Shown here piece after piece: positions 1-8,473 of a stretch of 64,000 nt of DNA. Position 1 is the first letter of the stretch; every line of letters begins with the position of its first letter. The position numbers were made by a program, and so were the translations under genes. The notes below the pieces were generated by a model. It saw only the letters and a list, made by a program, of their open reading frames with translations, ran no database searches and had not been told where the DNA came from. Source of the stretch: Burkholderia stabilis (GTDB lineage: Bacteria; Pseudomonadota; Gammaproteobacteria; Burkholderiales; Burkholderiaceae); contig NZ_CP016443.1 in NCBI RefSeq assembly GCF_001742165.1, positions 1,674,001 through 1,738,000 of the forward strand, read 5' to 3'.

Positions 1-448
1 TCTGGTACGCGAGGCCGAGCTCCTGCGACAGCACGTACGGGAAGCGCCCGAGGTTCTGCTTCTGCGCGAAACGCGTGTGTTCGTCGAGATCGCCGTCGCT
101 CGCGAGCACGACGTTGACCGGCGTCGATTCGCTCGACTGCAGCGACGGCAGCAGCGGCAACAGCTTCTTGCAGACCGGGCACGTCGGCGACAGGAAGAAC
201 AGCAGCGTCGCCTTGCCCGCCGCGTCGATACCGCCGACCTTCACCTGCGAGCCGCGGATGTCGGTCAGCTCGAACGTCGGCGCGATCGCGCCGACCGCCG
301 GCCCCTTGTCGATCATCAGCGCGCCGGCCGGCATGATGCGTTCGTACAGGATGCCGATCTGGCGCACCAGCGCGAGACAGATCGCGCCGAGCGCGAGGAC
401 GGCCACCCACAGCAGGGCGGTGGAAACGGTGAGAGCGGTTTGCATCAT
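1..448 (-). CDS. mauD: MauD, thioredoxin-like accessory protein for amine dehydrogenase maturation (3' end outside window)
   Basis: The protein starts with an uncleaved-type hydrophobic segment (about residues 5-28) and then a thioredoxin-like domain containing a C-P-V-C redox pair. In the MauD/AauD family this periplasmic-facing membrane protein is needed to form the six disulfides of the amine dehydrogenase light chain. The start ATG overlaps the mauE stop (ATGA-type junction), so the two are translationally coupled. The reading frame runs off the left window edge, so the C-terminus is not seen. The light-chain gene (mauA/aauA) would be expected next, outside the window. Confidence 0.9.
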   Translation of the reverse strand, partial: MMQTALTVSTALLWVAVLALGAICLALVRQIGILYERIMPAGALMIDKGPAVGAIAPTFELTDIRGSQVKVGGIDAAGKATLLFFLSPTCPVCKKLLPLLPSLQSSESTPVNVVLASDGDLDEHTRFAQKQNLGRFPYVLSQELGLAYQ

Positions 449-1005
449 GAATTCCTCAGGTGGGACAGGCGCGGTACGTTGGCGAGCAGCACGTCGACGG
501 TAAGCAGCGCACAGACGATCAGCAGTACGGAGAAGAACAACGTCAGGTAGTCGAACCACACGACGGCGCGCGTGCCCGGCTCGACGAGCGCGGTCGCGGC
601 CAGCGCAACGAGCAGCAGTGCGCGTCCGACGTGCAGCCAGCCGATGCCGCGCGGCGCGTCCGACGCCGCACGTGTCGCGGCAAAGCCCGAACAGCCGCAG
701 TCGATGTCGGTGTGGCCGCGCAGGATGTTGATCGCGAGCCCGGCCGCGAAGGCCAGCAACAGCGCGATCAGGCCGATCGCGCCGGCCATGCGCGTATCGG
801 GAAACAGCAGCGCCGCGGCGCCGACGGCTTCCGCCAGCGGAATCGCGAACGCGGCGGGCGCGGTCAGCGCGTCGGGCAACAGCCGGTAGCCGGCCAGCGC
901 CTGGCGGAACGCGGCCGGCCGGCGCATCTTCGCGAAGGCGCCGAGCAGCACGACGACGGCCGCGCCGGCCTGCGCGCTGGTGGCGAGTACGGGATCGAGG
1001 GTCAT
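445..1005 (-). CDS. mauE: MauE, membrane accessory protein of amine dehydrogenase
   Basis: A 186-residue protein with about four to five hydrophobic segments and a D-C-G-C-S-G motif in the centre, as in the MauE (DoxX-related) family, which works with MauD in maturation of the quinoprotein light chain. The ATG at 1005 is chosen because it lies 7 bases after the large-subunit stop and gives the family-type N-terminus MTLDPV; a longer in-frame reading to 1086 would intrude into the upstream gene. It sits between the large subunit and mauD in the order B-E-D typical of aau/mau clusters. No mauF is seen upstream, which favours the aromatic amine dehydrogenase type. Confidence 0.9.
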   Translation of the reverse strand: MTLDPVLATSAQAGAAVVVLLGAFAKMRRPAAFRQALAGYRLLPDALTAPAAFAIPLAEAVGAAALLFPDTRMAGAIGLIALLLAFAAGLAINILRGHTDIDCGCSGFAATRAASDAPRGIGWLHVGRALLLVALAATALVEPGTRAVVWFDYLTLFFSVLLIVCALLTVDVLLANVPRLSHLRNS

Positions 1006-1012
1006 CGCGGCC

Positions 1013-2170
1013 TCACGGGTTGACGAGCAGCGACGACGTATTGCCGATCTGCTTCTCGACGTTCTGCAGCTTGCCGGTCGACGCATCCATCACGACGAGG
1101 TCGGACGTGCCGGTCAGGCCGTAGAACAGCGGCTTGTCGTCCGCGCTGACCTGGATCGACACGAGCGGATCGATCTTCTGCTGTGCGAGATCCCAGCGCG
1201 CGACACGCTGCTTCGACGCCAGGTCGTACACCCAGACCTGCGTGCCGGGGTCCTTGTGCGAGTGCTCGTCGCCCTTGTGCATCAGCACGTAGTAGCGGTT
1301 CTGCTTCGCCTGCACGGCCGTCTGCTGCATGCCGCCCGGGCGCCAGCCTTCGGCGCGCTCGGCTTCCGTCAGCAGCGGCCACGACGGGCCGAACGCCGGC
1401 TTGTCGCCGCTGAAATCGGCGCTGCGCACGTTGCCGCGGAACGTCGTGAACAGGTAGCCGCCCTTGTACGGCGACGCGTTGACGAACGCCGGGTCCTTGT
1501 CGACGTCGATGAACGCGTCCGACATCGTGCGCTTCGTTTCCTTGCCGTTCGCGCCGAGCGTGACGGTCAGCGCCTTGCCGCTTTCGCACAGCGCGGTGAA
1601 GCGGTCGTTGCCCGACGGATACGCGAGCACGCACGCAGCCGTGTCGATCTCCGAGAGCACCTTCTTCGAGACGGCGTCGATCACCGTCACCGATGCGGCC
1701 GGCGTGATGTTCGCCACGTACAGACGCTTGCCGTCGGCGCTGAACGCGGTGTTGTACGGCGACGGCACATGCTGCCCGTGCTTCGCCGGAATCACGATCT
1801 CGCCCGCATGATCGAGCGTCGTGTTGTCCGTCATCTCGACGACGTCGGTGCGCGTGCCGTGCGAGCCGCGCGAGAAGTAGGTCGTCGCGACGAAGCTCGT
1901 CCTGTGGTCCGGCGAGATCGCGAGCCCGGGGCCGAAGCCGCCGTCGATCTGGCCGAGCAGTTTCTTCGCGTCGGCGTCGTACACGTAGATGCGCCCGTCG
2001 GTCATCGACGGCATCGAGATGTCGACGATATAGACCTCGTGCGGATGCCACGGCGGCATCTTCTGCACGACCAGTTCTTCGGGTTTCTCCGTCGCGCGCG
2101 CACTGCCGAGCCATGCCGCAGCGAACGCCAGCGTCGCCGCGAGCGCCGCGGTTCGTCGCCTTGTCCTCAT
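1013..2170 (-). CDS. aauB: Aromatic amine / methylamine dehydrogenase large (beta) subunit
   Basis: A 385-residue periplasmic protein with a signal peptide (RTRRR n-region, Ala-rich core, cleavage near ARA-TEK). The rest has the repeated Tyr-Val-x-Asp / Asp-Gly-Lys pattern of the seven-bladed propeller large subunit of TTQ amine dehydrogenases. Segments such as the S-A-D-F-S-G-D and W-x-P-G-G motifs recall aromatic amine dehydrogenase (AauB) more than methylamine dehydrogenase, but this is from memory of the family and the substrate is not proved. The enzyme deaminates primary amines outside the cytoplasmic membrane and passes electrons to a cupredoxin or cytochrome. It is first in an operon with mauE and mauD, and divergent from an AraC regulator. 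Confidence 0.85.
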   Translation of the reverse strand: MRTRRRTAALAATLAFAAAWLGSARATEKPEELVVQKMPPWHPHEVYIVDISMPSMTDGRIYVYDADAKKLLGQIDGGFGPGLAISPDHRTSFVATTYFSRGSHGTRTDVVEMTDNTTLDHAGEIVIPAKHGQHVPSPYNTAFSADGKRLYVANITPAASVTVIDAVSKKVLSEIDTAACVLAYPSGNDRFTALCESGKALTVTLGANGKETKRTMSDAFIDVDKDPAFVNASPYKGGYLFTTFRGNVRSADFSGDKPAFGPSWPLLTEAERAEGWRPGGMQQTAVQAKQNRYYVLMHKGDEHSHKDPGTQVWVYDLASKQRVARWDLAQQKIDPLVSIQVSADDKPLFYGLTGTSDLVVMDASTGKLQNVEKQIGNTSSLLVNP

Positions 2171-2357
2171 GTCGCCTCCAGTTGGGGAATCACGTAATGT
2201 GGGGCGACTGTAGTTCGACAATAAATCCCGTCAGCACCCGGACCGGCAACGCGTGCGTGCCGATTCGGGATATTGGAAATCCGCCTGAAAGGCGCGCGTG
2301 CAAGCGGCTTCCGACCCTCTGACGAATACGCGCGGAATAGCGCTCGACCTTATTGCG

Positions 2358-2373
2358 CCGACCGCACGGTCGG
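2358..2373. promoter_or_regulatory. Inverted repeat in divergent promoter region
   Basis: CCGACC and GGTCGG arms flank a 4-base centre between the amine dehydrogenase operon and the AraC gene. It lies about 40 bases upstream of the AraC GTG start and about 190 bases upstream of aauB. It could be a regulator binding site or simply a hairpin; no direct evidence. Confidence 0.35.
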
Positions 2374-2413
2374 TTTAATCTTGCGCGGTCCTGCTCGATC
2401 GCCCGGAGGCGCT

Positions 2414-3376
2414 GTGTTCGTGTTTCACGAGATGTTCGACGACGCGGACCGGCATGCCGAGGCGCTGCGCGGCTGGAATCAGCGCTACGACCAGATCGGC
2501 CCGGGCGCGTATCGCAGCGCGGTCAAGCATGCCGTGCTGGACGGCGTGCAACTGTTCCAGGAAGCCGCGAACGTCCGCATCATCCAACGCGGAAGATTGC
2601 CGCCCGGCCATACGGTGTTCGGCATGCCGCTCACCGGCTCAGGCGCGTTCGCGTTCGGCGGCGCGCGCATCGAGCGCGGCACAATGGTGATGGCGCGCGG
2701 CGGCGCACCGTTCGAACTGCACTCGCCGGACAACATGTCGCTGATCGGCGTCGTCATCGATGCCGAACTGATGCAGCAGGTCGAGGATGCGGCCGATGTC
2801 CGCCTCGACGAAACCACGCTTCGGCGCGGCGTCGCCGAGATGCCGGCCGCCGTGCTGATGCGCGCGAGCCTGCAGATCGCCACGCAGCTCGAACGCCTGC
2901 TCTCCACACCCGATGCGTTCATCGATGCGCGTGCCCAGCGCGAGTTGCGCGGCGACATCGGCAACGTGCTCGTCGATCTCCTCACTTACCGGATGCCCGA
3001 GCCGCCGAGCCGGCTCACGCATGCGTGCCGCGCCGACATCGTGCGCCGCGTGCACGACCATGTGATCGAACACCCCGAGGCGCCGGTCGACATCCTGAGC
3101 CTGTGCGCGCAACTGCGCGTGAGCCGGCGCACGATGCAGAACAGTTTCCAGTCGGTCGTGCAGACGAGCCCGCTGAACTACGTGCGCTCGCTGCGCCTGT
3201 CGCAGGTGCGCCGCCTGCTGCTCGATACGCGGCAGGCCGACCTGCCGATCAGCGACGCGGCCGCGCGCTGGGGCTTCATCCATCTCGGGCATTTCGCGAA
3301 CGCGTACAAGGCCCAGTTCGGCGAGCTGCCGTCGACCACGGCGCGCCGGTCCGTACGCGGCGCAAAAATCCGCTGA
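2414..3376 (+). CDS. AraC-family transcriptional regulator
   Basis: A 320-residue protein with a C-terminal double helix-turn-helix AraC/XylS domain (about residues 215-315, including the S-R-R-T-M-Q recognition-helix region and the A-A-R-W-G-F-x-H-L-G-H-F signature) and an N-terminal sensor region of the EutR-like type. The GTG at 2414 is preferred because GGAGG sits at the right distance upstream; the ATG at 2432 is an alternative. The gene is divergent from the amine dehydrogenase operon, so regulation of that operon by an amine or derived aldehyde is a reasonable inference. Confidence 0.8.
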   Translation: MFVFHEMFDDADRHAEALRGWNQRYDQIGPGAYRSAVKHAVLDGVQLFQEAANVRIIQRGRLPPGHTVFGMPLTGSGAFAFGGARIERGTMVMARGGAPFELHSPDNMSLIGVVIDAELMQQVEDAADVRLDETTLRRGVAEMPAAVLMRASLQIATQLERLLSTPDAFIDARAQRELRGDIGNVLVDLLTYRMPEPPSRLTHACRADIVRRVHDHVIEHPEAPVDILSLCAQLRVSRRTMQNSFQSVVQTSPLNYVRSLRLSQVRRLLLDTRQADLPISDAAARWGFIHLGHFANAYKAQFGELPSTTARRSVRGAKIR

Positions 3377-3503
3377 ACGTCCGCAAAACCCGCGATAATC
3401 TTTCGCTGACCGTTCGACGCGCGAGAACCGGGCGCGACGTGCGCCCGCCCGATCGCCGCGTCGCGCGATGCGTGACGACCACCGGATTCCATCCCCTGCT
3501 CCG

Positions 3504-4448
3504 ATGCCCGAGGATTTTCACTTCCTGTTGCTGCCCGGCTTCTCCGCGCTCGGCTTCATGTCCGCGGTCGAGCCGCTGCGGGTCGCGAACCGCTTTCGCA
3601 CCGAGCTCTACCGCTGGCACGTGATCAGCGCCGACGGCGCGCCCGTCGCCGCGAGCAACGGCATTCCGGTGGCCGCCGAAGCTGCGTGCGCGGACGTCGC
3701 GCAGGTCGACACGGTGTTCGTCGTCGCGGGCTTCGATCCGCTCGTGTGCTACACGCGCGCACTCGGCGACTGGCTGCGCCGCCAGCACCGGCACGGTGCG
3801 ACGCTCGGCGGCATCGATACGGGCAGTTTCGTGCTCGCGGAAGCCGGGCTGTTCGACGCGTCACAGCCTCTCACGCTGCACTGGGAAGCGCTGGCCGCAT
3901 TCCGCGAGCGCTATCCCGGCCTGAACGCGACGCAGGAGCTGTTCGAAATCGACGAGCGGCGCATCACGTGCGCGGGCGGCACCGCGTCGATCGACATGAT
4001 GCTCGACCTGATCGGGCGGCGGCACGGCGCCGATCTTGCCGCGGCGATCTCCGAGCAGTTCGTCGTCAGCCGCATCCGCCAGCGCTCGGACAGCCAGCGG
4101 CTCGAAATCGCCGCGCGCTACGGCGTGCACAACCGCAAGCTGATCCAGGTGATCGGCACGATGCAGCGGCACATGGAAAACCCGCTCGGCTCCGACGCGC
4201 TCGCGCAGGACGTATCGATCACGCGGCGCCAGCTCGAACGGCTGTTCAGCGCGACGCTGAACGACACGCCGACGCATTTCTACCTGAACCTGCGCCTCGA
4301 CCGCGCACGCGAGCTGCTGCAGCAGACCGACATGAGCATCACGTCGGTGTGCGTCGCGTGCGGGTTCGAATCGCCGTCACATTTTTCCCGCACGTATCGT
4401 GCGCGGTTCGGCATGAGCCCGCGCAGCGACCGGCGCGCAACGCGCTGA
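3504..4448 (+). CDS. GlxA-type AraC regulator with N-terminal DJ-1/PfpI domain
   Basis: About 314 residues. Residues 1-190 form a DJ-1/PfpI-like domain (LLLPGFSALGF start, G-G-I-D-T-G-S turn) and the C-terminus is an AraC helix-turn-helix domain ending in the C-G-F-x-S-x-S-H-F-S-R-x-Y signature. The family (GbdR, CdhR, ArgR) senses quaternary amines or amino acids. The turn that carries the nucleophilic Cys in DJ-1 proteins has Asp here, so any enzyme activity is unlikely. The start at 3504 matches the family N-terminus; no clear ribosome binding site is seen, and an ATG at 3468 is possible. It is on the same strand as the preceding AraC gene, 127 bases downstream. Confidence 0.8.
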   Translation: MPEDFHFLLLPGFSALGFMSAVEPLRVANRFRTELYRWHVISADGAPVAASNGIPVAAEAACADVAQVDTVFVVAGFDPLVCYTRALGDWLRRQHRHGATLGGIDTGSFVLAEAGLFDASQPLTLHWEALAAFRERYPGLNATQELFEIDERRITCAGGTASIDMMLDLIGRRHGADLAAAISEQFVVSRIRQRSDSQRLEIAARYGVHNRKLIQVIGTMQRHMENPLGSDALAQDVSITRRQLERLFSATLNDTPTHFYLNLRLDRARELLQQTDMSITSVCVACGFESPSHFSRTYRARFGMSPRSDRRATR

Positions 4449-4611
4449 TCGTCGCGCGCTTTAATCACAATCCGGCGCGGTATTGCGCGTTCCTGCAGCG
4501 TTTCCTGCCGTTCGCTGAACAATGCCGGCGATTGATCGGCGGACCGAGATTACCGTCGAAAATATATTGCAATGATCTCGAAAATATTCTGTAACATACC
4601 TCGCAATTAGA

Positions 4612-4622
4612 TAGGCAGCCTA
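4612..4622. promoter_or_regulatory. Perfect short palindrome, operator-like
   Basis: TAGGC-A-GCCTA sits just downstream of an AT-rich promoter-like stretch. The size and base pattern recall MarR-type operators in Burkholderia, and a looser TTAGG-TTT-CCTTA element follows at about 4796-4809. No MarR gene is nearby in the window, so this is only a candidate site. Confidence 0.35.
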
Positions 4623-4704
4623 ACGAGATGAGAGCCGGGTCGCGACGCACGTCGCACCACACGGGCTGCCGAACCGACATCAATGCCGATCCGAGGGGTA
4701 TGAC

Positions 4705-4791
4705 ATGACGATGCTCGCTTCGCCGTTGCCGCACCTGCCTGCCGTTCGCTTCCCTGCCCCGCCGCCTCCCTGCGTTTTCGTTTCGACTTGA
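4705..4791 (+). CDS. Possible 28-residue small ORF in the zmpB leader
   Basis: ATG with GAGGGG six bases upstream opens a 28-codon frame ending in TGA at 4791. The product is short, hydrophobic and proline-rich in its second half (P-A-P-P-P-P-C), with no recognisable family. It follows a hairpin-forming leader and precedes the secreted protease gene. A leader-peptide role is possible, but so is chance; conservation has not been tested. Confidence 0.3.
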   Translation: MTMLASPLPHLPAVRFPAPPPPCVFVST

Positions 4792-4929
4792 CACTTAGGT
4801 TTCCTTAGTCAGTCGTCGCTCCCAACACCGCCTCGCCGCACCGGTTCCATCGAACCGGCGCGCGGGCCGTGTCGTGCCTGCGCGCCACGAGCGCACGGGC
4901 GTGTCCAACCGTTGAGATGAGGATCACGT

Positions 4930-6642
4930 ATGCAGACATCACGCAAAGCATTGCCGCTCGCCCTGGGTCTCGCGCTCGGTTTCGGCATCGTCGGCGGCGC
5001 CTTGGCCGATACCAAGGTCTCGAACCCGCAGGCGACGAGCCTGCGCGAAAGCCTGACGCGCGGCGTCGCGCCGCCCGCCGCGAAGGCCGATACGGCCGCC
5101 GGGCAGTTCCGCGCGGACGGCGTCGCCGTCACGCTGTACAACCCCGCATACCACACGAAGAAGGCCGCCGCGACACCCGCCGCCACCGCGCGCGACTTCG
5201 TCGCGTCGCAGGCGACGCAGCTCGGGCTCGACCCGGCCGCACTCGCGAGCCTCGTCGTCACATCGGAGCGCAACGATGCCGACTTCACCGTCGTGCGCCT
5301 GCAGCAGCAGTCGGCCGGGCTGCCCGTGTACGGCAGCGACATCGCGGTGACCGTCGCGAAGGACGGCCGCATCCTGTACGTCGCGAGCAACACGATCAAC
5401 GGCGTGGTCGCGACGACGCGCAAGACGCAGGCCGTCGACCAGCAGCAGGCGCTCGACCGCGCACGCGCGTATCTCGGCGTCAGCGGCTTCACGAACCTGG
5501 ACGCACAGCTCGTCGCGTTCGTCGACAAGGCCGGCACGCATACCGCGTGGAAGGTGCGCGGCCGCCCGCAGGACGGACCGAAAGGCGACTGGGAATTGTT
5601 GATCGATTCGGGCAGCGGCGAAGTGCTGCGCGCCGAGGACAAGGCGTTCTACGCGACCGACGGCACGGGTTTCGTGTTCCGTCCCGATCCGCTGTCCTCG
5701 ACGAAAAGCAGCTACGGCAGCGCCGGTTACAAGGACAACAACGACGCCGATTCGTCTCAGCTCACCGCCGCGCGCGTACGCGTGACGCTGAAGGATCTTG
5801 CACAATCGGGCTCGCGCTACACGCTGTCGGGCCCGTATGCGGTGTGCGTCGATTTCGATGCGCCGCTCGACAAAGCCTGCCCCGTGCAATCGACGCCCGC
5901 CTTCGAGTTCACGCGCGGCAACCTGTATTTCGAGGCCGTGAACGCGTACTACCACATCGACACGTTCCTGCGCTACGTGAACCAGACGCTCGGCATCAAG
6001 GCGCTGCCGTACCAGTACACGGGCGGCGTGCAATACGACCCGCACGGCGAATCGGGCGACGACAACTCGTCGTACTCGTCGAGCAGCGGCCGGCTGACGT
6101 TCGGGCAAGGCGGCGTCGACGATGCGGAAGATGCGGACGTCGTGATCCACGAGCTCGGCCACGGCATCCACGACTGGGTGACGAACGGCGGCCTGTCGCA
6201 ACAGGAAGGCTTGTCGGAAGGCACCGGCGACTATCTCGCCGCCGCATACAGCCGCGACTTCAACCAGTGGAGCCCGACCGACGCGCAGTACCACTGGGTC
6301 TACAACTGGGACGGCCACAACGAATACTGGGGCGGCCGCGTGACCAACTGGAACGTCGGGCGCACCTATGCGCAGGCGCGCGGCGCGGAGATCCACACGG
6401 CCGGCCAGTACTGGGCATCGTGCAACCTCGTCGCGCGCGACGCGATCGGCGCGCAGGCGATGGACAAGGCGTTCCTGAAAGGGCTGTCGATGACCAACGG
6501 CTCGACCAACCAGAAGGCCGCCGCGCAGGCCGTGCTGACGGCCGCCTCCGCGCTCGGCTACAGCAACGCGCAGCTCACGGCGATCGGCAATGCGTACAAC
6601 AAGAGCTGCACGTACGGCGTGACCGTGCCGCAGAAATCGTAA
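4930..6642 (+). CDS. zmpB: Secreted zinc metalloprotease ZmpB (gluzincin)
   Basis: 570 residues: a signal peptide (about 1-26, ending GALA-DTK), a long FTP/PepSY-type propeptide (to about residue 230) and a catalytic domain. The zinc motif is H-E-L-G-H at 407-411, and the third ligand is Glu430 in S-E-G-T-G-D, giving a gluzincin arrangement of M4/M36 type. Length and domain plan match the B. cenocepacia extracellular protease ZmpB, which is made as a preproenzyme of about 63 kDa, is controlled by quorum sensing and degrades host proteins such as immunoglobulins and matrix proteins. The aminopeptidase gene follows 79 bases downstream on the same strand, an arrangement also known in B. cenocepacia. 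Confidence 0.85.
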   Translation: MQTSRKALPLALGLALGFGIVGGALADTKVSNPQATSLRESLTRGVAPPAAKADTAAGQFRADGVAVTLYNPAYHTKKAAATPAATARDFVASQATQLGLDPAALASLVVTSERNDADFTVVRLQQQSAGLPVYGSDIAVTVAKDGRILYVASNTINGVVATTRKTQAVDQQQALDRARAYLGVSGFTNLDAQLVAFVDKAGTHTAWKVRGRPQDGPKGDWELLIDSGSGEVLRAEDKAFYATDGTGFVFRPDPLSSTKSSYGSAGYKDNNDADSSQLTAARVRVTLKDLAQSGSRYTLSGPYAVCVDFDAPLDKACPVQSTPAFEFTRGNLYFEAVNAYYHIDTFLRYVNQTLGIKALPYQYTGGVQYDPHGESGDDNSSYSSSSGRLTFGQGGVDDAEDADVVIHELGHGIHDWVTNGGLSQQEGLSEGTGDYLAAAYSRDFNQWSPTDAQYHWVYNWDGHNEYWGGRVTNWNVGRTYAQARGAEIHTAGQYWASCNLVARDAIGAQAMDKAFLKGLSMTNGSTNQKAAAQAVLTAASALGYSNAQLTAIGNAYNKSCTYGVTVPQKS

Positions 6643-6721
6643 TTCCGCAGCAGGCGGGGGCGCATCGCACGACCTGCGGCGCGCCCTCCTCCTCGACATC
6701 GTTACCCTCGCGAGATCGAAC

Positions 6722-7975
6722 ATGCCTACTCTGAAACTCACCCATCTGAGCGCCGCGCTGGGCGGCATCCTGTTGACCGCCGCCGCGCATGCGGCGCCCG
6801 TGTGGATCACGCTCGGCGATGCGGCGTTCCGCCAGCTTCAACGCATCGACGCAGGCGCGACCGCGCAATACAGCACGACCGTCGACGCCGGCAAGACGGC
6901 CGACGGCGCCGCGCGCCGCGAAACCGTTCACGTCGTCGAAATCGACGAGGCGCAGCTCGGCGAGCTTGCGCACGCCGTCCACCACACGCGCGGCCACGGG
7001 CCCGGTTATGTCGTGCACGACTCGTTCGCCGAAGCGCGCCAGGCGTTGCAGCCGTTACCCGCGTCGCTCGCGAAGCTGGCCGCGGCGCCGGTGTACAAGG
7101 TGTCGAACGCGCCGCAGATCGGCACGTGGCTCCAGCAACTTCAGGCCAGCAACATCGTCGGCACGATCACGTCGCTGTCCGGCTTCACGAACCGCTACTA
7201 CACGACGTCGCACGGTGTGGCCGCGTCGGACTGGCTCGCGCTGCAATGGAAACAACTGGCAGGCTCGCGCGCCGACATCACCGTCGAGCAGTTCGCGCAT
7301 ACGGGCTTTCCGCAGAAGTCCGTGATCCTGACGATTCGCGGCAGCGATCCGGCTGCGGGCACCGTCGTGCTGGGCGGCCACCTCGATTCGACCGTCGGCC
7401 GCACGACGGAGAACACGCGCTCGCCCGGCGCGGACGACGACGCGTCGGGCATCGCGAGCCTCACCGAGGCGCTGCGCGTGCTGCTGGCGAACGACTACCG
7501 GCCGAAGCGGACGATCAAGTTCGTCGGGTATGCAGCCGAGGAAGCCGGGCTGCTCGGATCGAAGGCGATCGCGAAGCAGTTCCGCGCACAGAATGCGAAC
7601 GTGGTCGGCGTACTGCAGCTCGACATGACGAACTACAAGGGCGATCCGAAGGATATCTATCTGATCACCGACTACACGAACGCCGCGCAGAACACTTACC
7701 TGACGAACCTCGCGAAGACCTACCTGCCGGAACTCGCGATCGGCACGTCGCAGTGCGGGTATGCGTGCTCGGATCACGCGTCGTGGAATGCGCAGGGTTA
7801 TCCGGCATCGTTCCCGTTCGAGGCCGACCAGAACGACAGCCCGTACATCCATACCGTGAACGACACGCTGGAGAATTCGGACCGGCAGGCGAACCATGCG
7901 CTGAAGTTCGGCAAGCTCGCGCTGGCCTATGCGGTCGATCTCGGCGGCGTGAGCGGCGCGACGGTCAAACCCTGA
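6722..7975 (+). CDS. Secreted M28-family leucine aminopeptidase
   Basis: 417 residues with a signal peptide (cut near AAHA-APV). The M28 metallopeptidase core shows the ligand-bearing segments G-G-H-L-D-S-T, G-A-D-D-D-A-S-G, A-A-E-E-A-G-L-L-G-S, Q-L-D-M-T-N-Y and the late S-D-H-A-S-W and I-H-T-V-N-D-T segments, as in Vibrio-type bacterial leucyl aminopeptidases using two zinc ions. A disulfide pair is likely in S-Q-C-G-Y-A-C-S-D. It lies directly downstream of the secreted endoprotease, so the two probably act in sequence to release free amino acids from extracellular protein. Co-regulation by quorum sensing is known for this pair in B. cenocepacia but no lux-type box was identified here. Confidence 0.9.
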   Translation: MPTLKLTHLSAALGGILLTAAAHAAPVWITLGDAAFRQLQRIDAGATAQYSTTVDAGKTADGAARRETVHVVEIDEAQLGELAHAVHHTRGHGPGYVVHDSFAEARQALQPLPASLAKLAAAPVYKVSNAPQIGTWLQQLQASNIVGTITSLSGFTNRYYTTSHGVAASDWLALQWKQLAGSRADITVEQFAHTGFPQKSVILTIRGSDPAAGTVVLGGHLDSTVGRTTENTRSPGADDDASGIASLTEALRVLLANDYRPKRTIKFVGYAAEEAGLLGSKAIAKQFRAQNANVVGVLQLDMTNYKGDPKDIYLITDYTNAAQNTYLTNLAKTYLPELAIGTSQCGYACSDHASWNAQGYPASFPFEADQNDSPYIHTVNDTLENSDRQANHALKFGKLALAYAVDLGGVSGATVKP

Positions 7976-8104
7976 CCGTTTCGCATCGAGCCGTCGTTCG
8001 CTGCAAGGAAGAAACGGGCGCCCGCCGCGCGGGCGACCGTTTCAGCGCGTTTTCCCCTTCCGGATAGAATCGTCGTTCGACCACTTCGCCACGCGCCTCC
8101 CGCC

Positions 8105-8467
8105 ATGACCGACATCACCGGCTCCCTCGACGATCTCTCGCCCGCCCGCGTCACGACCGCATTCGATCTGCCCGGCCACACGACCGTTCGCGCGCTCGGC
8201 GTCGCGCAGGGCATCATCGTGCGCTCGCGCTCGATCGTCGGCTCGTTCGGCGCATCGCTGCAGACGATCTTCGGCGGCAACATCACGCTCTATACATCGC
8301 TGTGCGAGAAAGCCCGCCAGCAGGCATTCGACAAGATGCTCGCGGACGCGCGCAAGCTCGGCGCGAACGCGATCGTCGCGATGCGCTACGACTCGACCGA
8401 GATCGGCTCGGGCGTGACCGAAGTGATCTGCTACGGCACGGCCGTGCGCGTGACGCAGGGCGCGTGA
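8105..8467 (+). CDS. YbjQ/UPF0145 family protein
   Basis: A 120-residue cytoplasmic protein. The [10 protein letters not shown] and [12 protein letters not shown] segments, and the length, match the YbjQ (putative heavy-metal-binding domain) family, which forms pentamers of unknown function. It ends 6 bases from the stop of the convergent MFS gene. Nothing in the neighbourhood points to a specific role. Confidence 0.8.
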   Translation: MTDITGSLDDLSPARVTTAFDLPGHTTVRALGVAQGIIVRSRSIVGSFGASLQTIFGGNITLYTSLCEKARQQAFDKMLADARKLGANAIVAMRYDSTEIGSGVTEVICYGTAVRVTQGA

Positions 8468-8473
8468 TGCGCG

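Larger units (their letters stand above)
4449..4929. other. Long leader/intergenic region before the zmpB gene
   Basis: A 481-base gap between the DJ-1/AraC gene and the metalloprotease. It starts AT-rich (about 4540-4600), then has an 11-base palindrome TAGGC-A-GCCTA at 4612-4622, a stem GCGAC/GTCGC at 4642-4655 enclosed by AGCC/GGCT (4633-4636 with 4664-4667), a good Shine-Dalgarno and a 28-codon ORF (4705-4791), and a TTGACA box at 4788-4793. A TTGCAA box at 4567 with a TAACAT box 19 bases on is a weak promoter candidate. The metalloprotease start is about 140 bases after the small ORF. Confidence 0.45.

Noticed and set aside
2353..3624. Long plus-strand open frame overlapping the AraC gene
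   Set aside because: Arg/Ala-rich shadow of the real gene in another frame, a common effect of GC3 bias.
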